64,000 bases of DNA, from contig CM067535.1 of the NCBI GenBank assembly GCA_034509925.1, positions 8,484,701 to 8,548,700 on the forward strand, in the 5' to 3' direction. Below are positions 46,971 through 64,000 of this stretch, one piece after another; the stretch's first letter is position 1; each line of letters opens with the position of its first letter. Origin of the DNA: Hirudinaria manillensis (taxonomy: Eukaryota; Annelida; Clitellata; Hirudinida; Hirudinidae). A model generated the notes under the pieces. The model did no database searches. It had not been told where the DNA came from and saw only the letters and a list, made by a program, of their open reading frames with translations. The position numbers and the translations under genes were made by a program.

Positions 46971-49900
46971 TCAGCAGATTGAACCCAAAGCAGGCTTCTT
47001 TCCTCCAACCTGATTGGAGCTGCTGACAGGGGAAAAATGACAATTTAAGAATTGGTTCACAGTAGTTTGATGAATTAATAACATCATTAATTGGAATGAA
47101 TCTTCCTTAATAAAATCTTATCCTTAATAAAACTCCATTGAATGTCAATAAGCACTTTAAGCTGAACAGCATGGACATCATTAAAGAGAGCAGAAATATA
47201 TAACTATATACAATATATAATAATAATAATAATATATATATAATCTACTTACACATCCTGTGCCGCTCTTTTCGTTGCACTTTTTGGCGAACTGCTGTTG
47301 GAAGAATCTGAAAGTTGGAAAAGATTCACGGTGTCATCCGTGTTGCAAGAGACTGAACGGAGTGAGGTGCAGGCATTCTGATATCAAACTTGATATTTGC
47401 AAAGCCTTTGCAATACCAAACCAACGAATTCTAAGCCAAAATGAGATTCACTTGACTGCTCAAGTTAGCAACCAACACATGCAAAGCTCCAAAACCACAA
47501 ACTCCTCCCCAAGCATTAGTTCAAAGTCAAGTGACAGATGACTCAATCAAAATACATTTAAACAGGTGGCAAACAAACAAACAAACAAAAACTTTATTAC
47601 AGACAAATACAAGATCCACCACTTTCACTGGTTTAAGCGAATCAAAAGGAAAATGTATGAAAAGATGCAAAAGTCACGGTAAATTCATAAATGGCAACAT
47701 ATAATAACAGCAGCCATTACTCCATTACAGACAGGACCGAAATGTCAGCAACACCTCTTCGCTCTTCACTCACCCTGCAACCATCGGACTTGCGTCGCAG
47801 GACCGTAACCCTTGTCGTTCCTGGCGGCGATCCTGAAGATGATGGCCGGCTTGGTGGTGTAGTCGATGTGAGCCGACACCAGACTGGCATTGGGCACCAT
47901 GCACTGGGGATTCGGGCCGCAGTAGACCCTGACGAAGGCGAGCTGGGCCGGACCGGACTGCCCCTTGGCCGCCGGGGTTTGGCTCGAGGCCTGCTCGTTC
48001 CTGACGGCCAGGTAGACCGAGTACTCGATGATCACGCCCGCCGTGTTCTGAGGAGGGTCCCAGGAGAGATGGGTGCCCTCGACACTCTAAAGGATAGGAA
48101 TGAAATCGAGTCGTCGTCATTATAATTAAAGCACATTTTACAAACTATTATACTTTATCATTTAAATAAATTATGTATTTCATGAGGATTTACATTAACT
48201 TAATAAAATGAAAATTACTTATTGTTAAAGTAATCAAATGGACACGAGTCTAAAGACTGAAGTGGTGGCATCCAACCTTGCTTATCTTGATGCATGACGG
48301 TGCTCCTGGGAATCCAGGTAGACACGTCTTGAAAGCCGTGACCTCGCTGAAAGGACCCCGACCACAAGAATTTATGGCTGCCACTCTGAACTTGTAGGCA
48401 GTGCCTGGCTGCAGCTCTTGTCTCTTGGCATTGGCACTGATGTTAATGCTTGTGACATCAATGTCCTGTGAAATAATATTATAATAACGTTTAAAAATCA
48501 TAAATGTTTATTCCATTATCAAAATGAATGCACATCATAAACAGAGATTAGTTTGATAAAATTATCAAATTTAACTTAAATTGCCATTAATTTTCAAGTA
48601 AACTTAAAAACTCACATCTCCTGCCGTGAGGGAAAGGTCAGAGTTCAGGTTGTACTGCATGACGATGTGCGTCGTTCCCTTAATGATGCCAACGTCGCAC
48701 CAGCGACTATTCTCCTTCTTTGGATCGAAGGTCTGCTGCTGTTGTTGTTGCTGGGTCTGCTTCAGAATCTGCTGTGGTTGTTGTTGTTGCTGCTGCTGTT
48801 GTTGGACTATGGCTTTCACATCTTCTTTGTTCTCCTGCATTTCATAGATAAACCAACACATTCAAATGGAGTTTTCAAGACAAGGTATTGGAAAACGTAA
48901 TGTCATACGATGGTCTTAATGCCGAATTAGGCCATCGATCGGATAAACTAAAGAGACAAAGACAAACGAATGTATGAAATGTAATCACCATTTTGACAGG
49001 TTCAGCTCTTGGTTTGTGTACATCTGGAATGGCAGCGATGCTTACCGTCGAAGCGCTGGAAATCGCAGCAGTGGCCAGAGTAGACAGGGAGTCTGAAACG
49101 AAAAGTTAACTTTTAGCTCTGCATTCTACTGCACCATGTTGCTGTTGTCATGACATAGCCTGTCAAACCGATCTCAACTCACCTGACGTCTGGTCCTGGA
49201 AATGGTGTCCAGAATCATTCTTGAGGCTTGCCATGGCATCCGCCTCTGTCTCGTCTCTTTCCTCAGATTGCTGTAAAAAAAATGTTAAAAAATGATGAAA
49301 TAAAAACACGTGTATAAACTTAGAAACTTTTTTTAAGCCGTCGCAACAAAATTACCGTGGAGCCCACGGCTTCAGCAGCAGATGACCCGTCCAGGTCCTC
49401 CCCGGAGACCTCGTCCTTAGTCTCGGGGGTGGTGGCAGGGCACTCCCCGGCGTCGGATTCGTCCGCATCGGGATTCTCCTGATTTTTGGAGAACAATTAA
49501 TTACGTGAACCTCAACGTGAACTCATTAACCAATAGCAATGTAAATAAACGAAGTGCACGTATTCTTATGAATTCTTAAAAATACAGAAAATTGAGCGAT
49601 TGAAACATACGCTTGCATAGGAGTGGTGTCCAACCTGTTGTAGGAGGTAGGCAGACGAGTCTTCGGGCTCGTACGATCCCTCAGCCTGCTGCTGGAGTCC
49701 CTCGATGAGAGATGGGTCGATTTGGTCTGCAATGAAACCATCTCCACCCTCTTCAATGCCCTCCATCTGCAGGTTAGAAATGTTTGACATGTTTCAAATG
49801 CTGAATATGTGAATTGGAACTAAGACAGGTCCAAATAAACTTGAATGAATCATTGATTACAATGGGTTGACATAAGGAATAATATTCCGATAAATATTAA

Positions 49901-51819
49901 ACAAAAATGCTCTTAAATTAATTCTCTAAAAATATCCGTATATTCGAAGCACGAAATCTCAATTCACCTGTTGATCTGGTTGCATGAGCTCATCCCGAGC
50001 TTCGTCGAGTTGTTGTTGTTGCTGCTGCTGTTGTTCCTCTCCATGTTGCAGAAGCTGTTGTTGATCATCCTGTGGTCTGTCAGCAGAGTCAGTGGCTCCC
50101 GCCTCTTCCTGCTCCTCCAGACCTCCCTCGGCGTCGTCATCTCCCACGCCGTCAAACTGCGGCAGACCGGATCCGTCGGCCTGCATGTCCACCGAGTCGT
50201 CTGCCCCACCCCTTTCCAGGGCACCTACGTCTCCCAGTCCGGCATCTCTCGAGCCGCCGTGGAGCCCCTCGATATTGAACTCCATGGCCTCCCCCATCTC
50301 GATCGACTGCTGTGCAGACCCCACTCCGACCTGTGCAAGGACCTGCTGTGCTCCGCCTGCAATGATGATGATGATGATGAAATTTCCGAGGACTTTTAGA
50401 TAAAATAAAACCGAGCTGCTAAAATTCATCAGGAGTCTACCTGTTCCAACAACAGAGTAGAGTTGTCTTCCTGCTGTTTGATTCAGTAACTGAGAAGTTG
50501 ACATCCCTGCAAGAGATAAATCACTGGTGATTAAAGATTGCACATCATCAACTCCCATCAAGGCTCATCAATTTCATTATGCACAAATTGAAGTTATGGT
50601 TCACTTATGGTGGTATCATTTAAACAGAACTAGTGGTAGTGCAAATCAGGCATTGAACATGATAGGACAACGACCGTGAAAAGCAAAAGTCACCCAGCCA
50701 CCTGATGAGTGGCCCAGCACCATTGTTTTAAATTCCCTGGCAACCGAAACTTACTGATAATTGTCGAAAGGGACGGGTTCTGCTGAGAGGCCACGTTGGG
50801 TCTCGACGCCATGACGATGAACTGGTGACCCGAGGCCCCCTGAACGGGAGCAGCCTGCCTAGGCACGGCCGTGATGATCTTGGTGGACGCCCCGCTGGCG
50901 TGGGTCGAGGCTCTCGGTGCAGCGATCAAAAACGTCTGCTTTGGCTGAGCACCTGCTGCCATCTGCGTATTGGCTCCGGGCTTGCCGATGCTGATGAGGC
51001 CCGTAGGTATGTTCTTGATCAAGGCGTTAGCAGCAGCTCCGAGATTGGCCTGAAAGAGATTCAAGAGTTTGAACTGTTTAAATAGACTCCAATGATATTC
51101 CAAAATTTTGACCAAAAAAATAATTTAATGACATCTATTATTAGAGATGCATTGCAACAGAAATAGGAAGAGCTGATGAAGGACAAAGCCCTCATTAATT
51201 CCTAGGAGTCACCTGTTGAGTTCCAGATGCCTGGAGGTTAGCAGGTGTTATGATAGAGGGCTTTCCAGGTGTGCCAGACGTCTGGTTGTTGACCAGCTTG
51301 AGGATCGTGGCACCTTGGGGCATGCCCTTGCCTGACTGTGGCAGCAGTTTCATGATAATCATGAGCACCAATAAAGTCGGCAAACTACCATCCATGTTAA
51401 CTACTAGTGACGTGATAACTACTAACGAGACCTAATTTGTAGCTGTACATTATTCAGCGATCGGAATTATTATACATTATTAGAAAAGCTGCAGGGACCT
51501 TCACGGCATAAGACGACTTACCTGAGCACTCTGAGGGGCCTTGACGAGAGTCACGATCTGAGGCTGTGACGCAGCCGCTCCTGCCAAGGTAGTACCGGTC
51601 TTGACCGTGATGATCTTGTTACCCACCTGAGACAGGGGCACCTGTTGCTGGACACCCTTGAGAAGGGTGGGTGTGGCAGTGGGAGTTGCCATGCGCAACG
51701 TCTGACCGCCAGTAACAAACTGTGGTGCTGGAATTAAAAACAACTGCTTTGCTAACCCATCCACTATAAACATGACTTTTAAATATGCTTATTGAGACAG
51801 AGAATTTATGATGATGATG

Positions 51820-51856
<37 letters not shown>

Positions 51857-54626
51857 GTGTAATTTTGAAATAAACTAGACCCTCAAAGAATAAGATTGCT
51901 TACTTTGTGTCCTGGCAAGAGCAGTGGAAATCCTCAGAGAAGGTGTGACAGACATGTTCGGGGTGAGAACCCTGATCCCGGAAGAGGAGACAATCTTTGA
52001 TCCATGAGTTTGAGGTGTCCCCATGACTCCCTAGTAGTGGTTGGAGCAGATATTTAATGATTCATTAAAATATAATTATTATAAAATTATTATTATTATA
52101 ATAATAATATCATAAATATGAGTAATAAGGCAACTAGGTAATATTATAACTGGATTCAAAGAGTTCAAACTACTCACAATAGGTCTAGCTGGAGGCAGCG
52201 TGATGATCTGCGAATGAGCAGGCTGAGAGGGAACAATCTTCAACAGTTGTGGAGTTGAGGGGTTCTGTGGCTGCTTGTGTCTCACCTGCGCAGGAGTTGA
52301 GCTCAACCTGATGGTGGGGGCCACTCCCGAGGCAGGGATGGAGGACATCACACTCGGGCGAACAGGACCGGTACCTGGCAGACAGAAATTGGTAACTGAT
52401 CCTTTAAAAATTCTTTGCGCATGAGGAAACACTCAGGTTATTATTATCACTATCACCATCGCCATCATCAACAACAATAACATTGTTATACCATTAATAA
52501 TTTACTCACCAACTGTAGCAGCTTTGAAAGCATTGGCTTTGAGAGGTGACAAAGGGGGATGAGCTGTGGGCAACCCAGCTGCCATGATGGCCGGGGTGGG
52601 CTGAGGTTTCGGGGGGGTGACCGAGACGGACGCAGACACGGCTGGGAGGGTTGCTGCCGGAGCGGCCATGTCGTACTTTTGAAGTTGAAGCAGGTACATG
52701 TCGGCAGTTGCCACTGCACCCCAGCATATCTCCAGCGTGTTTGTACTCGCTCTCACAAGCTGGACCCTAGTCGGAGCTGCCGGCTTCTCAGTTTCCAGGA
52801 ACCAGAGATCCTTGAAGCAGACCTGATGAAGGAAAGGGACGTCAGTTTGGAACTTACTCAAATAAATTGTTTCTGATTAATAATCTGGGATAATTAAAAT
52901 TATCTTCTTGAATAAGTTTACTATTTTTCTTGCCATATTATTACCGACCTGATTATTCCAGGCTTTGCGATATCCATCCCTTCCACTCCAAATGTACAGC
53001 CTTGTGTGAGCAGCCACAGCACAATGGCCAGCCCTAGCCCTTGGTATGGCATCTTCTACTGTTTCCATTGTCAAGTTTTCCCATCTCATTGTTTCTGCAA
53101 TTGTTAAAAAAATAATTTGTCACAACTGTGCACCTAGTACCAATGCATTGAGGACCAGCTCATGTTTTGAGAGAGGAGATGGTGGAATTCAATTAATATT
53201 ACTTAATTGTGTCACTTAAATTATAAATTCAGCATTTATCACATTATTTATTCATCGAGACCCACCGAGATTCAAGCATCCAAGTGTGTTGGTGCATTTC
53301 CATTCCTTTTCGTGGGATGCCATCTTCATCTCGTCCATGACCAAGGGTACCCAGCCTCCGTAAACATACATCTTGTTACCAATGACAGTAGCTGAATGTA
53401 GACTTCTGGGCAATGGTGGAATGCCCTTAATAGCTGGACTGCTCCAAGACATTGTACCTAAAGAGGAATGTTAAAAATGTTCCATATTGTCATTATTTTG
53501 TTTATGGCTCATTTAAAGTGGAATTTTATAAATAAACTCTAAATTTCATTTACAGACACAGAATATTCTAAAGGTATGAATGCAACAATACAATACTTGG
53601 AAGACAATACATACTTGTGTCCAATACCCATAAATCTCCTAGTCTGCACCCACTCATCCCACCATAGACCACAATCTTGTGTGTTGTCGCTATGCTATCC
53701 AGGTGGGCCACGGCAGTGTGTGACTCTCTCGGGGGTGGAGGCTCCCCACAGATGACAGGGAGATCCCAAGAATATGAGCTTGTGTTAGCTTTCATTTCCA
53801 GTACATATAAGTCGTTCAGGTATCTGGAATTAACATCGATGTTATTTTTCAAGCTGTATGAGGTCGAAGTGATTACCAGGCAGAAACGATTAAATACTTT
53901 GGAATGTTGTTCTTTGGGTCATCACTTTCGTTTGCAAGTCCACCAAAAAGAAATACTCTGTTACCAGCCAAAGTGAAGCTGTGGCCTGTGGAGATATAAA
54001 CATTGTGTTTAAGACCAAAAGAGTTCCCTCAATTTGAAATAGTTTTTACAAACCTAATCTTGGACAAGGAGGATTTCCATTCCTTGGTGGCTTTGGCTTT
54101 AATTTTTTCCATTCCCACTTGGTGGCATTAAGTTCATATAAGTCATTTGAGTACTTTCCATACTCCACCATACCTCCAAACATCAGGATTTTTCCAGACT
54201 CGTCGCAGACGAATCCATAAGCAGCACATCCTGGAGGAGCCTCTCCTTTGAGAGCTGGAATGAACCACTGGTTGGTAGCTGAGAAGAACAAATATCGTCT
54301 TCAATCGAAATAAAAATCGTTATCGAATGCATTCGTCGAATTAATATCGTCGCCGAGCAAATTCTAGACAAAAGAAAATGTTTTCAAGATAAGGCGGAAT
54401 TTTAAGATCGCCAGCGCCCATAAGGCGAGCGCCATCTTGAAAATGTCTATGCCGCATATGGCGAACCTGTATTGTAAACGTGCAATTCGTCGACTATTCC
54501 TTCGTTGCCTCCTCCAAAAATAATCATCAAATCTTGTATTGCTACAGCCCTGTGGCCATGCCGAGGCCTAGGAGAAGGTCCGCCGGCATTTGTGAGTCTC
54601 TTCCACTTCAGTATGGGAGCCGCCAT
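46971..54626 (-). CDS. HCFC1: host cell factor C1 homologue (HCF-1)
   Basis: Twenty-three exons in transcript order: 54467-54626, 54054-54278, 53898-53985, 53615-53823, 53266-53457, 52949-53094, 52510-52822, 52178-52374, 51904-52030, 51522-51727, 51213-51335, 50755-51049, 50441-50506, 49968-50356, 49635-49766, 49356-49478, 49183-49270, 48989-49092, 48616-48834, 48277-48465, 47774-48086, 47253-47307, 46971-47022. They sum to 4011 bases, or 1336 residues. The N-terminus is a six-blade kelch domain ([54 protein letters not shown]). Then come [23 protein letters not shown], a glutamine- and acid-rich middle, and C-terminal fibronectin type III repeats ([39 protein letters not shown]). HCF-1 is a chromatin scaffold that tethers histone methyltransferases and deacetylases to transcription factors in the cell cycle. 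The last exon is less certain, since a stop follows shortly if its donor is not used. Confidence 0.96.
50133..50159 (-). other. taspase-1-like cleavage site in HCF-1
   Basis: The codons encode QFDGVGDDD, about residues 849-857 of 1336. This fits the taspase-1 pattern of Gln, hydrophobic, Asp, then Gly with acidic residues after it, cutting between Asp and Gly. The site is in the acidic exon between the kelch and fibronectin halves. Confidence 0.65.
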
Positions 54627-55215
54627 GTTGAAAACAAAACGATAAAACGATTAATGTCGATGCTCAGTCACGTGCTCACAGACGCACATTATGAGAGGAT
54701 TGGCTTTTATTACAATATTAATAGATTTTATAATAAAATTTTGTTTTTAAATAATATTACATTTTGTTTAAATTTTAATATTTAAAAAAAATATTGTTTA
54801 ATAGCGCTCAGCGCTGATATGACATTGTAGTCGGTTAATGAGTCTCTTTTGAATAAAATAATGAGAAAATGCTATGAATTCTAACTTACGTTTTTTTATG
54901 GTTTGATTGACAATTCAACCGCTTTACTAATATCCGAGCGTCGGGCCTTTAATGTTTTTTGACCTGGTATCACGCAGTCGGTGTTTGATTATTTGGCGTT
55001 TGTGCAGCTTTGCGTGGTTCAACATAAATACGTATAGGGTCATTTTGTAACTTAGACAACAATGCAACTTTAATTTTTGGGTTTATTCGTCATAATGAAA
55101 GATCGCTGGATAGAAAATGGATAGTGTCGACACTGATTAGCAACCATTTTTAAATTGGCAAATTGTGAAATCATAGGCTGGTTGTTGTCTACCTTGCCCG
55201 AGCAATTTTCTGAAA
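54627..55215. promoter_or_regulatory. candidate bidirectional promoter, HCF/KCNH
   Basis: 589 bases separate the divergent start codons of HCF (minus) and the KCNH channel (plus). The sequence is AT-rich with no clear TATA box or coding signal. Both core promoters should lie here unless a noncoding first exon exists elsewhere. Confidence 0.45.

Positions 55216-64000
<8,785 letters not shown>

Noticed and set aside
47691-48125. Plus-strand 144-codon ORF
   Set aside because: It is the antisense of the HCF fibronectin exon 47774-48086.
52510-52719. Overlapping 73- and 77-codon ORFs inside an HCF exon
   Set aside because: They are shadow frames of the HCF exon 52510-52822, whose frame matches HCF-1 and joins in phase.

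Overview
This window is animal nuclear DNA. It is AT-rich, its genes are split by many short introns, and it is dense in trinucleotide microsatellites. The encoded proteins (an ERG-type KCNH channel, HCF-1, RPGR, a lachesin/IgLON-like adhesion protein, DEPDC7, CMSS1, C22orf23/EVG1) point to a bilaterian invertebrate. The AT richness and the AAT/ATC repeats would suit a lophotrochozoan such as an annelid, but that placement is inference. I found no prokaryotic, plasmid, CRISPR, rRNA or tRNA signature and no recognisable transposon.

I rebuilt ten multi-exon genes by reading splice sites and codon phase by hand. For the eight that lie complete in the window, the exon lengths sum to an exact multiple of three. 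From left to right: a repeat-rich left end; C22orf23/EVG1 (+, 5' end not found); HEXD hexosaminidase (-); CMSS1 (+); a ZDHHC9/14/18-type palmitoyltransferase (-); RPGR (-); nuclear-type uracil-DNA glycosylase UNG (+); an F-box/leucine-rich protein (+); DEPDC7 (-); a three-Ig-domain lachesin/IgLON-like protein (-, 5' end not found); HCF-1 (-); and an ERG-family KCNH potassium channel (+, running off the right edge).

Gene order is compact. HEXD/CMSS1, RPGR/UNG and HCF/KCNH are head-to-head pairs with 313, 315 and 589 bases between start codons, which suggests shared bidirectional promoters. C22orf23 and HEXD converge with poly(A) signals back to back. The neighbours do not form a pathway: they cover lysine-rich rRNA-associated biology (CMSS1), base-excision repair (UNG), ciliary transport (RPGR), protein palmitoylation, chromatin regulation (HCF), cell adhesion and membrane excitability.

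The most interesting observations are at the level of splicing and protein processing: a textbook AT-AC (U12-type) intron in the ZDHHC gene; GC-AG introns in CMSS1, KCNH and probably RPGR; a 24-base terminal RPGR exon that supplies a CaaX prenylation box; and a taspase-1-like site in HCF-1 in place of the vertebrate OGT-cleaved repeats. Large microsatellites sit in introns, including about 666 bases of AAT in the F-box gene, along with a 183-base higher-order duplication of an ATC array. All calls rest on reading the sequence and remembered family features; no search was run.
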